From assembly GCF_003265365.1 (NCBI RefSeq), contig NZ_AUPM01000032.1:1-37551 (forward strand): 37,551 nt of DNA, written 5' to 3'. This document shows positions 8,148-16,463 of this stretch, in pieces. Origin of the DNA: Petrotoga sp. 9PW.55.5.1 (GTDB taxonomy: Bacteria > Thermotogota > Thermotogae > Petrotogales > Petrotogaceae). The notes under the pieces were generated by a model. The model made no database searches, had not been told where the DNA came from, and saw only the letters and a program-made list of their open reading frames with translations. Every line of letters starts with the position of its first letter. The first letter of the stretch is position 1. The position numbers and the translations under genes are program-made.

Positions 8148-9404
8148 ATGCGAGTTATTGGAATGATATTGGCTGGAGGTCAAGGTACGAGACTTGGAGT
8201 ATTAACTAATAATATTGCTAAACCAGCAGTGCCCTTTGGCGGAAAATACCGTATGATAGATTTTACATTAAGCAATTGTGTGAATTCCAATATAAGTACT
8301 GTAGGTGTTGTTACCCAATATATGCCCCATAGATTGGTTGAACATTTAGGAATAGGTAAACCATGGGATTTAGATATAAAAGGCGGAGGTCTGCACGTAT
8401 TGCCACCTTATCTTAGTAGATCCGGAACATCTTGGTATCTAGGTACCGCAGATGCAGTATATCAAAATATAGAATTTATAGATAATTATAACCCTGATTT
8501 TTTATTACTATTATCTGGTGATCACATATATAAAATGGATTATAACGATATTATTGATTATCATATTGAAAAGAATGCTGACTGCACGATAGCATGTCTT
8601 GAAGTTCCTGTAAATGAAGCTCATAGGTTTGGAATAATGGTAACAGATCCTTTCAACAAAATAAGTGAATTTCAGGAAAAACCTAAGGTGCCAAAAGGTA
8701 CTCTTGCATCTTTGGGAATTTACGTGTTCAAATGGGACTTTCTAAAAAAAGCTTTATTAAATGATGCCAAAGACACTACTTCGGAACATGATTTTGGAAA
8801 AAATATTATTCCAAATGGTCTAGAAAAAAACGCTAAATTTTATGCATATAATTTTGAAGGTTATTGGAGAGATGTTGGTACATTAGAATCTTATTTGGAA
8901 TGTAATTTAGAAATTTTATCACCGTTTCCTCCGCTGAATCTTCATGATGAACAGTGGAGAATCTATACTCAATCAGAAGAACTCCCCCCAGCTTTTATAT
9001 CAAAAGACGCAGAAGTTGTTAAAAGCTTTGTTAGCGAAGGTTCAGAAATATATGGGTCGGTTGAAAACTCAGTAATTTTTCAAGGATCTCATGTTTCTGA
9101 AGGATCTATAATCAAAGATTCTGTCATCATGAATAACGTCTTTATAGGCAAAAATGTATATATCGAAAAAAGTGTAATAGCAGAAAACACTGTTATAGGA
9201 AATAATGTTAAGATAGGTGTTGGTAATTTTTCTGAATCAAAGATAGATAAAAAAGTATATACTTCAGACATAACTGTTATAGGTTTTAACGTAATAATAA
9301 AAGACAACATGATTATTGGAAAAAACTGTGCAATCGATAATGAAGTTGATCTTACTAAATCAAATATAAATGAAATAAAAAGTGGAGAAGGAATAATTAA
9401 ATAA
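8148..9404 (+). CDS. glgC: Glucose-1-phosphate adenylyltransferase (ADP-glucose pyrophosphorylase), catalytic subunit
   Basis: Makes ADP-glucose from ATP and glucose-1-phosphate, the committed step of glycogen synthesis. The 418-residue product has the pyrophosphorylase loop GGQGTR at 10-15, KPAVPFGGKYRMIDF, GTADAVYQN at 99-107, SGDHIYKMDY at 123-132 with the catalytic Asp, and FQEKP at 175-179 with the substrate-binding Lys. From about residue 280 on it forms a left-handed beta-helix of hexapeptide repeats, as expected. The ATG follows AGGAGGGTG. Pairing with glgD immediately upstream indicates a heteromeric enzyme. Glycogen synthase and branching enzyme genes are not in the window. Confidence 0.97.
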   Translation: MRVIGMILAGGQGTRLGVLTNNIAKPAVPFGGKYRMIDFTLSNCVNSNISTVGVVTQYMPHRLVEHLGIGKPWDLDIKGGGLHVLPPYLSRSGTSWYLGTADAVYQNIEFIDNYNPDFLLLLSGDHIYKMDYNDIIDYHIEKNADCTIACLEVPVNEAHRFGIMVTDPFNKISEFQEKPKVPKGTLASLGIYVFKWDFLKKALLNDAKDTTSEHDFGKNIIPNGLEKNAKFYAYNFEGYWRDVGTLESYLECNLEILSPFPPLNLHDEQWRIYTQSEELPPAFISKDAEVVKSFVSEGSEIYGSVENSVIFQGSHVSEGSIIKDSVIMNNVFIGKNVYIEKSVIAENTVIGNNVKIGVGNFSESKIDKKVYTSDITVIGFNVIIKDNMIIGKNCAIDNEVDLTKSNINEIKSGEGIIK

Positions 9405-9437
9405 GAATTCTAAATATTTTAAAAAAGGTGAAGAAAA

Positions 9438-10409
9438 TTGGATTTTTACGCGTTAAAATTCATTGCAAATTCAAATTTAACAGGCGAAATTTATGTGGGC
9501 TATATGTTTGGCAAAAAGGGTCAATCTCCCTATTTTAACGTATTATTATTAACAAGAACTCAGCAAAAAGAATTCGAGATTCCTGATATTTCAAAAGATT
9601 ACCTTGATTTCAAATCTGATGTTGATATGCAATATTATAAGCTAGCTAGCAAATATAAAAATGATAACCTACTAATCCAGTTCAAAACATACATGTATAC
9701 TACATTAAAAAAAATGAACAACAATGTTATAGGAACCAAACTGTTTCTAGCTATAGAAGAAAACGATATATATGTTTTAAAATCTATTTTAAGTGATATA
9801 TTAAGTGAATGGGCAGGAGAAACAAAAAGCCGAGTAATAGCTCAAAAATTTGATTACAAAGATCTTACATGGCTAGATGCTGTTAAAGAAAAAGGTGAAG
9901 GTGGCTTAGAAGAATATTTATATAGAGAAGATGTAAAAAATTCTGTTGAAACATATCCTGTCATAGATCCAATTGAGGGTTATCCAGTATCTAAACTTGA
10001 TATAGGCGAACAAATAATAGTTCTACCAATACACAAGGTTAATGATGATGAAAAAAAACCAGGACAAATAGTTGAAGGAAAAATTATTTCTAAAGAATTA
10101 ATTCCTTCAACAGATTACTTATTCCTAAAAATTGATTTAGGTAGCGGTAATATTGGAAAGGCTATAGTCTCTAGGGAATTAAAAGTATCAATAGATCAAA
10201 ATAAGCTTCAGTCTTTGAGAAATTCAGAAGAGTCAGAAATCAAAGAGGAACAAAAAGTTATCGGTGACTTGTACTCTCAAATGAAAAAAAATGGAACAAT
10301 GCCCTCATCTAAACGAATGAGTTATCTAGATATAATTTTAATTAGCGGATTCTCTATGTTGGGGATACTTTTGATAATATTGATAGCAATTTTATTAGGA
10401 GAGTTTTAA
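9438..10409 (+). CDS. Protein of unknown function with a C-terminal membrane anchor
   Basis: 323 residues from a TTG start with AAGGTG upstream. The body (1-290) is soluble and mixed alpha/beta. It includes a segment that looks like a small beta-barrel (about 185-255, with 'GEQIIVLPIHKV', 'GQIVEGKIISKEL' and 'LFLKIDLGSGNIGKAIVS'), followed by a charged linker (EESEIKEEQKV). The last 30 residues form one membrane helix (DIILISGFSMLGILLIILIAIL), so it is a tail-anchored cytoplasmic-face protein if no signal is used. It may belong to a Thermotogota-specific family such as DUF4899; I am not certain. The stop is one base from the start of the next gene. Confidence 0.7.
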   Translation: MDFYALKFIANSNLTGEIYVGYMFGKKGQSPYFNVLLLTRTQQKEFEIPDISKDYLDFKSDVDMQYYKLASKYKNDNLLIQFKTYMYTTLKKMNNNVIGTKLFLAIEENDIYVLKSILSDILSEWAGETKSRVIAQKFDYKDLTWLDAVKEKGEGGLEEYLYREDVKNSVETYPVIDPIEGYPVSKLDIGEQIIVLPIHKVNDDEKKPGQIVEGKIISKELIPSTDYLFLKIDLGSGNIGKAIVSRELKVSIDQNKLQSLRNSEESEIKEEQKVIGDLYSQMKKNGTMPSSKRMSYLDIILISGFSMLGILLIILIAILLGEF

Positions 10410-10410
10410 T

Positions 10411-10692
10411 TTGAAAGTTCTATTGACCTTTGTAATTATGATACCAACTATCCTTTTTTCGATCCTCTCATATCATTATGTTGTAGAAATAGTAAAATAT
10501 AGAAACTTAAAAAATAAAGAAGTATACGAAGCAATAGAGTTAATCAATCAAGTTGAAGAAATCTTATCTTTACCAACACAGGATTTTTTGAATAATTACA
10601 AAATTAAAAGTAGCATACCAACAATTAGTAATGAGGCAACAGTACACATCTTTGAATATCAAGGATATGACTTTGTTTATATTGAAGAATGA
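10411..10692 (+). CDS. Small membrane-anchored protein of unknown function
   Basis: 93 residues with a TTG start one base after the preceding stop (TAATTTG), so the two are translationally coupled. An N-terminal helix (about 2-24, LLTFVIMIPTILFSILSYHYVV) is followed by a short, mostly acidic domain without known motifs. The pair may form a membrane complex. Not recognised. Confidence 0.6.
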   Translation: MKVLLTFVIMIPTILFSILSYHYVVEIVKYRNLKNKEVYEAIELINQVEEILSLPTQDFLNNYKIKSSIPTISNEATVHIFEYQGYDFVYIEE

Positions 10693-10735
10693 ATAAAGTT
10701 TGCGAAGAAGTTTAACTACGGAGGTAATAAAAAAG

Positions 10736-11623
10736 TTGAGAATTTCTTATTCAACCGCTGTTGAAATGGGCTTCAAAAAAGGAAAGATAAAATTCCCGAA
10801 TTATACGGCATATTTAATGGTTGGGGAAAAATGTTTATTTAACTGTTTTTACTGTGCCCAAGCAAGAGAATCTCAAAGTGAAAAAGATCTTTTATCAAGG
10901 GTAAAATGGCCAAAAATATCTTTAGAAGAATTTAAAAATAAATTTGATCCAAATAAATTCAAACGTGTTTGTATTCAAGTTGTATCTTCTCTTGATTATT
11001 GGAAAGAACTAGGTTGTGTTCTGGATTTTTTGAAAGATCAAAACATTGATGTTTCTGTATCTATTAGACCTAAAAATTCAGAAGAAGTTAGAACATTATT
11101 TAAAAAATACAACGTAGATAGAGTCGGCATAGCATTAGATGTTGCTAATAAAAATTTATTTTCAAAAATAAGAGGAAATAGATTTGAATTCTATGAAAAT
11201 ACGATCAAAACTCTTTCTAAAGAATTTCCTGGAAGAATAACAACTCACTTAATAGTGGGTTTAGGAGAAAATGACCAAGACATAATAGAAGTTTTGTTAA
11301 ATATGAAAAAAATGGGAGTTTTGGTAAGTTTATTTGCCTTCACTCCAATAAAAGGTGCAAAATATGAAAATAATCCTTCACCATCTTTATCAAGGTACAG
11401 AAAAATACAAATTGCAAGAGAAATTATCTTTCAAAATGACATTGAAATATCTAGCTTTGATTTCGACTCACAAGGTAATCTAGTAAAAACACCTGATATA
11501 GAAATAGATTTAGAAGAAGCAGAAAAAACTTCTGGTTGTCCTTGGTGTACAAGACCTTTTTACAATGAAAAACCAAGCCAACCACTATATAACGTCCCTA
11601 ACCCTAGAAAACAATCAACTTAA
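10736..11623 (+). CDS. Radical SAM enzyme with a C-terminal CxxC, biotin/lipoyl-synthase-like
   Basis: The start is placed at the TTG at 10736 because GGAGGT lies at 10720-10725. An in-frame TTG at 10700 would add 12 residues but has no ribosome binding site. The 295-residue product has the radical SAM cluster motif CX3CX2C (Cys33, Cys37, Cys40, in EKCLFNCFYC), a TIM-barrel pattern ('VSIRPKNSEEV', 'HLIVGLGENDQD') and a C-terminal SGCPWCTRPFYNEKP with Cys268 and Cys271. That tail could hold an auxiliary cluster. The tail resembles the split lipoyl synthases (LipS1/LipS2) and related biotin-synthase-like proteins, but no partner, H-protein or lipoate gene is near, so the substrate is open. Its end overlaps the convergent phosphodiesterase gene by 9 bases. 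Confidence 0.85.
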   Translation: MRISYSTAVEMGFKKGKIKFPNYTAYLMVGEKCLFNCFYCAQARESQSEKDLLSRVKWPKISLEEFKNKFDPNKFKRVCIQVVSSLDYWKELGCVLDFLKDQNIDVSVSIRPKNSEEVRTLFKKYNVDRVGIALDVANKNLFSKIRGNRFEFYENTIKTLSKEFPGRITTHLIVGLGENDQDIIEVLLNMKKMGVLVSLFAFTPIKGAKYENNPSPSLSRYRKIQIAREIIFQNDIEISSFDFDSQGNLVKTPDIEIDLEEAEKTSGCPWCTRPFYNEKPSQPLYNVPNPRKQST

Positions 11624-12316
11624 TACTCTTTCTCTTTCTTTAACGATAAGTTCAACCTCATCAGTAATTATCCCATCGTAAAAGCCTTTAAATCTATATA
11701 AATCAGTTGGATCGTTAACTGTCCATAAAAAGATTCTTACTCCTTTGCTCTTCCATTTTTTAAGAAAATTTTTAGAGAAATTCATATTATCTTTTAAAGC
11801 GTCTATCCAAAGATTCAACGAATAAAAGCTAAGCTCTTTATGAAGTTGATCAAGATTATTTAATGTCTCGTATTCCAACAAAAAACCAATTTTAACATAT
11901 TTATCTACCTCTCTAATCTTTTTCAATGCATCTACATTGAAAGAGGAAAACAAAGTTCTATCTAATGCATCCATTTTATTAATTATTTCATATGAAGACA
12001 CAGCTGCTTCCGCTTCTTTTATTTCTAAATTAAGATATGCATCCCTATCCAAGGCTTTTATGCTTTCTTCCAATGTAGGAACTGTTTGACCATTTGGAAA
12101 GGTTATTCTTCCTAATTCTTTTAAAGTTAAATCTCTCAATTTCATATTATTTATTGAATCATCGTGAAGAACTACAACGTGTCCATCTTTTGTCAATCTA
12201 GAATCAAATTCAATACCATCTGCCCCGTATTCTCTCGCCTTTTGAAACGCCTCAATAGTGTTTTCTACGAACTTTGCTCTGTAACCTCTATGGCCCAATA
12301 TCAGAAAGTTTTCCAT
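11615..12316 (-). CDS. Glycerophosphodiester phosphodiesterase
   Basis: 233 residues; cleaves glycerophosphodiesters to glycerol-3-phosphate and an alcohol. There is no signal peptide, so it is cytoplasmic (UgpQ-like). GDPD landmarks: GHRGYR (His9, Arg10), ENT at 18-20, GIEFDSRLTKDGHVVVLHDD with Glu36, Asp38 and His51, 'LNLEIKE' at about 95-101, and a C-terminal 'FLWTVNDPTD' with the conserved Trp. AAAGGAG precedes the ATG at good distance. Encoded alone, convergent with the radical SAM gene and divergent from the ribose regulator, with its own extended -10 promoter. Confidence 0.93.
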   Translation of the reverse strand: MENFLILGHRGYRAKFVENTIEAFQKAREYGADGIEFDSRLTKDGHVVVLHDDSINNMKLRDLTLKELGRITFPNGQTVPTLEESIKALDRDAYLNLEIKEAEAAVSSYEIINKMDALDRTLFSSFNVDALKKIREVDKYVKIGFLLEYETLNNLDQLHKELSFYSLNLWIDALKDNMNFSKNFLKKWKSKGVRIFLWTVNDPTDLYRFKGFYDGIITDEVELIVKERERVLS

Positions 12317-12354
12317 ATAATTTCTCCTTTAATTAAATTATCCTAGTTATAAAT

Positions 12355-12363
12355 ATTATATCA
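12355..12363 (-). promoter_or_regulatory. Predicted extended -10 promoter of the phosphodiesterase gene
   Basis: Minus-strand TGATATAAT (plus strand ATTATATCA), a perfect TGn-TATAAT, about 40 bp upstream of the ATG at 12316. No good -35 is visible. Confidence 0.6.
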
Positions 12364-12516
12364 TTCTATATAATTTTTATCTTAAACATTATCAACTAAG
12401 AAAACTTAAGAAATTTTTGCATAAATCTATTTAATCCTTTTTAATCTACGCTATTCCTTCTTAATCAGATTTGCTATATCTTTATTTTTTTTGATAAACT
12501 ATATTTAGAAATATTC

Positions 12517-12528
12517 GAAAACGTTTGC
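12517..12528. promoter_or_regulatory. LacI-type operator O1
   Basis: GAAAACGTTTGC contains the central AAACGTTT palindrome with the CG centre typical of LacI/GalR/PurR-family operators. One half is imperfect. The sequence AAACGTTTGCAGA is shared with the second site, exactly 50 bp downstream (centre to centre). Confidence 0.75.
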
Positions 12529-12565
12529 AGAGAATATGTAACACTATTTATTTTTTAGATTTCTT

Positions 12566-12579
12566 TGCAAACGTTTGCA
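12566..12579. promoter_or_regulatory. LacI-type operator O2
   Basis: TGCAAACGTTTGCA is a perfect 14-bp palindrome, the classical LacI-family half-site arrangement, 34 bp upstream of the regulator's ATG. With O1 five helical turns away, one tetramer or two dimers could bind on the same DNA face. The regulator encoded next is the obvious ligand-controlled repressor of its own operon. Confidence 0.85.
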
Positions 12580-12613
12580 GATAAAACTTAACAAGTTGAT
12601 AAGGTGATTTAAT

Positions 12614-13600
12614 ATGCAAAAGAAAGTTACTATCAAAGATATAGCAAAAGAAGCTGGTGTATCTATATCTACAGTTTCCAGAGTAGTAAATGGTTCACTA
12701 CCTGTGAAAAAAGAAACCAAAGAAAAAGTATTGAAAGCCATTCAAAAATTAAATTACTCACCTGATTCACTCGCTCGAAGTTTAAGGGTAGGATATACAA
12801 AAACTATCGGAATAATTATTCCAAATATCGCTAATCCATTCTTTGCAACAATTGTAAGGGGTGCCGAAGATTATTTAAGATCCAAAGGATTTTCTATCAT
12901 AATTTGTAATTCCGATAATGATGTAAAGGAAGAAGAAAAACTATTCAAAACTCTAACAGAAAAGAAGGTTGACGGGGTTTTGTATTCCGGAATAGGGGAC
13001 CATGTTGAAAATCTAGCTACAAAAAATATAAAAACAGTTTTTATTGACAGGGTCATAAAAGAAAATAACTTCTCTTATGTATGTTCAAATAACTATCAAG
13101 GCATGCAAAATTTACTTGAATATTTATACAAAACAAACCATAGAAAATATGTTTTTATCAGCGGTAAAAAAGAAGTTTTCAGCGCAACAGAAAGATTGAG
13201 AGCCTTTTTAGATTTTGTTGAAAAATACAAATTAAATTACAAAATATACGAGGCAGAGTATACTTATGAATCAGGACTTTCTGTTGCAAAAAAAATAAAA
13301 ACTCTACCTGACGTTATAGTTTGTTCAAACGATTTAATAGCATATGGAGTTATTGAATACCTAAAATCAAAAAATATCAATGTTCCAAAAGATGTCAGCG
13401 TCACAGGCTATGACGATATAACTTTTAGTAAAATGTTTTCTCCAGCACTAACAACGGTAAGTCAGCCTATTTGCGAAATGGGGAAAACCGCAGCAAAATT
13501 AATATTTGAAATTCTTATCAACAAAGATGATTATATCCCCGTTAAATTATTCGAAAACCAACTAATCGTTAGGCAGAGTACAAGAAGGAGGAAATTATAA
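12614..13600 (+). CDS. LacI-family regulator of the ribose operon
   Basis: 328 residues. The N-terminal helix-turn-helix (VTIKDIAKEAGVSISTVSRVVNG, residues 5-27) and hinge helix (YSPDSLARSLR) are followed by a periplasmic-binding-protein-like sugar domain (GIIIPNIANPFFATIVRGAE, 'VCSNDLIAYGVIEYL', 'VTGYDDITFSKMFSPALTTV'). It is an RbsR-type repressor by position, first gene of the ribose operon and directly downstream of two LacI-type operators. Start ATG with AAGGTGA upstream. The stop is 2 bases from the rbsD start, so it is co-transcribed and autoregulated (inference). No carbohydrate phosphotransferase-type features are seen. Confidence 0.93.
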   Translation: MQKKVTIKDIAKEAGVSISTVSRVVNGSLPVKKETKEKVLKAIQKLNYSPDSLARSLRVGYTKTIGIIIPNIANPFFATIVRGAEDYLRSKGFSIIICNSDNDVKEEEKLFKTLTEKKVDGVLYSGIGDHVENLATKNIKTVFIDRVIKENNFSYVCSNNYQGMQNLLEYLYKTNHRKYVFISGKKEVFSATERLRAFLDFVEKYKLNYKIYEAEYTYESGLSVAKKIKTLPDVIVCSNDLIAYGVIEYLKSKNINVPKDVSVTGYDDITFSKMFSPALTTVSQPICEMGKTAAKLIFEILINKDDYIPVKLFENQLIVRQSTRRRKL

Positions 13601-13602
13601 AA

Positions 13603-13998
13603 GTGAAAAAAGAGGGTGTGTTTAATTCTAAATTATCATATTATATTGCTTCAATGGGACATAAAGATATGTTAACCATAGTGGATATGGGTTATCCTAT
13701 TCCAAAAAAAGCTGATTATGTTGATCTCGTACTTGACAAAGGCAAACCTTCTTTTATAGAAATGCTGAAAATAATATTAAAAGAATTAGAGATTGAAAAA
13801 ATAATAATTGCTAAGGAAATGAAAGAAAACAACTCTTCAAATTACAAAAAGACTACAGAACTTTTTTCAAATATCGAAAAAGAACAAATAACTCATGAAG
13901 CTTTTAAAGAATTAGCAAAAGAATCTAAGTTTTTTGTAAGAACAGGTGAATGCACGCCCTATTCAAATATTATTCTGGTTTCGGGGGTGATTTTCTGA
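13603..13998 (+). CDS. rbsD: D-ribose pyranase
   Basis: Interconverts beta-pyranose and beta-furanose forms of ribose so the kinase can use it. 131 residues, normal length. Family signatures are the catalytic region 'SMGHKD' with His20, 'DMGYPIP', and the C-terminal 'RTGECTPYSNIILVSGVIF', which closes the active site of the ring-shaped oligomer. GTG start, with AAGGAGG overlapping the end of the regulator gene. The TGA stop shares bases with the ATG of rbsA (TGATG). Confidence 0.96.
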   Translation: MKKEGVFNSKLSYYIASMGHKDMLTIVDMGYPIPKKADYVDLVLDKGKPSFIEMLKIILKELEIEKIIIAKEMKENNSSNYKKTTELFSNIEKEQITHEAFKELAKESKFFVRTGECTPYSNIILVSGVIF

Positions 13999-15488
13999 TG
14001 TTGCTAGAAATGAAAGAGATTACAAAGTCTTTTCCTGGAGTTTTGGCATTGAATAAAGTGAATTTTTTCTTAGAAAAAAAAGAAATACACGCCCTATTGG
14101 GAGAAAATGGTGCAGGTAAAAGTACGTTAATAAAAATCCTAGGAGGAATTCATCAGGTTGATAGTGGGGAAATTATATTAAATGGAGAAAAAGTAATATT
14201 GAATAATCCTGGGGAAACAAAAAAGAAAGGTATTTCTATAATCCATCAAGAGTTAATGCTAGCAGAAAATTTATCTATCGCTGAAAATATTTTTCTAGGA
14301 AAAGAAAAAGGTAATTCCTTCAATATTAATTTCAAAGAAATGGTCAAAGAATCTAAAATTTATCTTCAAAAGCTGGGATTTGAAATTGATCCGAGAATAA
14401 AAGTTTCTGAATTGAATATTTCAGAAAAACAATTAATAGAAATTGCTAAAGCTCTTGCTTCAGACGCACAAATAATAGTGATGGATGAACCAACAGCTAC
14501 TATTTCTGAACATGAAACAGAAATATTATTTAAAGTTATGAGAGAACTCAAAGAAAAAGGAATTTCTATTATTTTCATAACTCATAAACTAGAAGAAGTA
14601 TATCAAATTGCGGATAGAGTCACTGTATTAAGAGATGGAAAATTAGTAGGAAGCGGGAATTTAGAAGAGTTTACGCAAGATGATTTGATAAAAATGATGG
14701 TAGGAAGAGAAATAAAAGACATGTTCCCAAAATTTAACAAAGTGAAAGAGGATATTATTTTTAAAGTCGAAGAATTTGAAATCCCGGGAAAAGTTTCTTC
14801 AGTTTCATTTGAGGTAAAAAAAGGCGAAATTTTTGGAATAACAGGTTTAGTTGGCTGTGGAAAATCTGAATTAGCCTTGGGACTTTTCGGTGTTTATAAT
14901 TCTACTTTCAAAAGTTTCATTATAGATAACGAAAAAGTTTCAGAACTAAATTCTCCTTCCCAAGCTTTAAAAAACGGTATAATCTTAGTACCTGAAGATA
15001 GGAAAACTCAAGGCTTAGTTCAACTACTAAATGTGGTGGAAAATATAACACTTGCCAATTCTGGAAAGTTCGCTCCTTTTATTAATATTAATTGGAAAGC
15101 AGCAGCAGAAGAAACTCAAAAACAAATTAAAAATTATAATATAAAAACTACTTCAGAAAGACAAAGCGTAGAAACCCTTTCAGGAGGAAATCAACAAAAG
15201 GTTGTTTTAGCAAAATTCCTATTGAGACAGCCAAAAGTAGCCATTTTGGTAGAACCTACTAGAGGCATTGATGTGGGGGCAAAAATAGAAGTTTATAAAT
15301 TAATAAACAATCTTGCAAATGAAGGAATTGGAATAATATTAATCACTTCAGAAATTCCAGAAGTTGTAGGATTATGTGATGAAGTGATGGTTATGCACAG
15401 GGGAAGAATGACAGATTTATTAAATAGAGAAGAAATAAACCCAGAAAACATATTAAAAGCAGCTATGGGGCTGGTTCAAAATGCTTAA
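13998..15488 (+). CDS. rbsA: Ribose ABC transporter, double ATPase subunit
   Basis: Start set at ATG 13998 (GGGGGTGA 7 bases upstream, and TGATG coupling with rbsD); an ATG at 13950 lies inside rbsD and lacks support. 496 residues with two ABC domains. Domain 1: Walker A GENGAGKST (35-43), a degenerate signature NISEKQ, Walker B IIVMDEPT (Asp163, Glu164). Domain 2: GLVGCGKS (283-290), signature LSGGNQQ (394-400), and the segment AILVEPTRGIDVG, where the Walker B aspartate is Val418 while Glu419 is kept. In most RbsA proteins the second Walker A lacks the lysine (GxxGAGRTE) and Walker B is LDEPTRG; here the lysine is present and the Asp is lost. Ends overlapping rbsC by 8 bases. Confidence 0.95.
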   Translation: MLLEMKEITKSFPGVLALNKVNFFLEKKEIHALLGENGAGKSTLIKILGGIHQVDSGEIILNGEKVILNNPGETKKKGISIIHQELMLAENLSIAENIFLGKEKGNSFNINFKEMVKESKIYLQKLGFEIDPRIKVSELNISEKQLIEIAKALASDAQIIVMDEPTATISEHETEILFKVMRELKEKGISIIFITHKLEEVYQIADRVTVLRDGKLVGSGNLEEFTQDDLIKMMVGREIKDMFPKFNKVKEDIIFKVEEFEIPGKVSSVSFEVKKGEIFGITGLVGCGKSELALGLFGVYNSTFKSFIIDNEKVSELNSPSQALKNGIILVPEDRKTQGLVQLLNVVENITLANSGKFAPFININWKAAAEETQKQIKNYNIKTTSERQSVETLSGGNQQKVVLAKFLLRQPKVAILVEPTRGIDVGAKIEVYKLINNLANEGIGIILITSEIPEVVGLCDEVMVMHRGRMTDLLNREEINPENILKAAMGLVQNA

Positions 15489-16404
15489 TAAAACTCTAAA
15501 ATTCATGAGAAAAAATCCTGCACTAGTTGGTTTCATTGCTTTATTCATAATTTTATCCATTTTTACTGACTCTTTTTTTAACGTATATAACATAGTAAAT
15601 GTAATTCGCCAAGTTTCAATAATGGCGATTATAGGATTTGGAATGACTCTCGTTATTATCTCCGGTGGAATCGATTTATCTGTAGGATCCACTTTCGCTT
15701 TAAGTGCGGTATTAATGGCTTCTTTAGTAAAAGAAGGAAATATATTAATAGGAATATTTGTAGGAATATTAGTAGGAGCAGCAATGGGAGCTTTTAATGG
15801 TGTTGTTATATCAAAAGGAAAGATACAACCCTTCATCGTAACGTTAGCTACTATGGCAATTGGAAGAAGTTTGACCTTAGCTTACACAGAAGGTATACCA
15901 ATATCACTTTTTCCCGATCAATTTAGATTTTTAGGCCGAGGAGATATACTTGGAATACCGGTACCAATTTTGATTATGTTTGGAATATTTTTTCTTTCCT
16001 TATATATATTGAAAAAAACAAAATTAGGATTATATATCTATGCAATAGGAGGCAATGAAGAGGCAACAAAATTAAGTGGAGTAAATGTGGATAGGTATAA
16101 GATTGTTATTTATATGTTGAGTGGAATTTTTAGTGCTGTAAGTGCAATAATTTTAACAGCTAGATTAAACAGTGCACAAGCAACTTTTGGACAGGGTTAC
16201 GAATTAGATGCTATCGCAACAGTTGTACTAGGAGGAGCAAGCTTATCTGGTGGAAAGGGCGGAGTTTTAGGAACAATTTTTGGGGCTCTTTTACTCGGAA
16301 CAATAAACAATGGAATGAATTTAATGAATATTTCTCCTTTTTATCAAGATTTAGTAAAAGGAGCGATAATACTTCTAGCAGTTCTCTTAGAAAAAGGGGA
16401 TTAA
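15481..16404 (+). CDS. rbsC: Ribose ABC transporter, permease subunit
   Basis: 307 residues, strongly hydrophobic with eight or more membrane helices. Contains the BPD_transp_2 signatures IGFGMTLVIISGGIDLSVGS and 'TVVLGGASLSGGKGGVLGTIFGALLLGTINNGMNL', the latter including the coupling region to the ATPase. It lies in the inner membrane and pairs with RbsA and RbsB. Start overlaps the end of rbsA (8 bases). The C-terminus is short (AVLLEKGD), slightly shorter than usual for the family, but there is no sign of a frameshift. Confidence 0.95.
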   Translation: MLNKTLKFMRKNPALVGFIALFIILSIFTDSFFNVYNIVNVIRQVSIMAIIGFGMTLVIISGGIDLSVGSTFALSAVLMASLVKEGNILIGIFVGILVGAAMGAFNGVVISKGKIQPFIVTLATMAIGRSLTLAYTEGIPISLFPDQFRFLGRGDILGIPVPILIMFGIFFLSLYILKKTKLGLYIYAIGGNEEATKLSGVNVDRYKIVIYMLSGIFSAVSAIILTARLNSAQATFGQGYELDAIATVVLGGASLSGGKGGVLGTIFGALLLGTINNGMNLMNISPFYQDLVKGAIILLAVLLEKGD

Positions 16405-16463
16405 ACTGGATTTTTTTAACTTCGATTATCATAACCCCAAAAACTTAAAGGAGGTATAGCAAA

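Noticed and set aside
10700-10735. Longer start of the radical SAM gene at TTG 10700
   Set aside because: No ribosome binding site; the extra codons actually run through the GGAGGT that serves TTG 10736.
13950-13997. Extended N-terminus of rbsA from an ATG at 13950
   Set aside because: The extra 16 residues overlap rbsD and have no ribosome binding site; ATG 13998 has GGGGGTGA and TGATG coupling and yields a normal RbsA start.
15453-15836. Minus-strand ORF of 127 codons opposite rbsA/rbsC
   Set aside because: It lies wholly opposite two well-supported genes, has no ribosome binding site, and its Pro/Ile/Thr-rich product is the usual shadow of a membrane protein gene.
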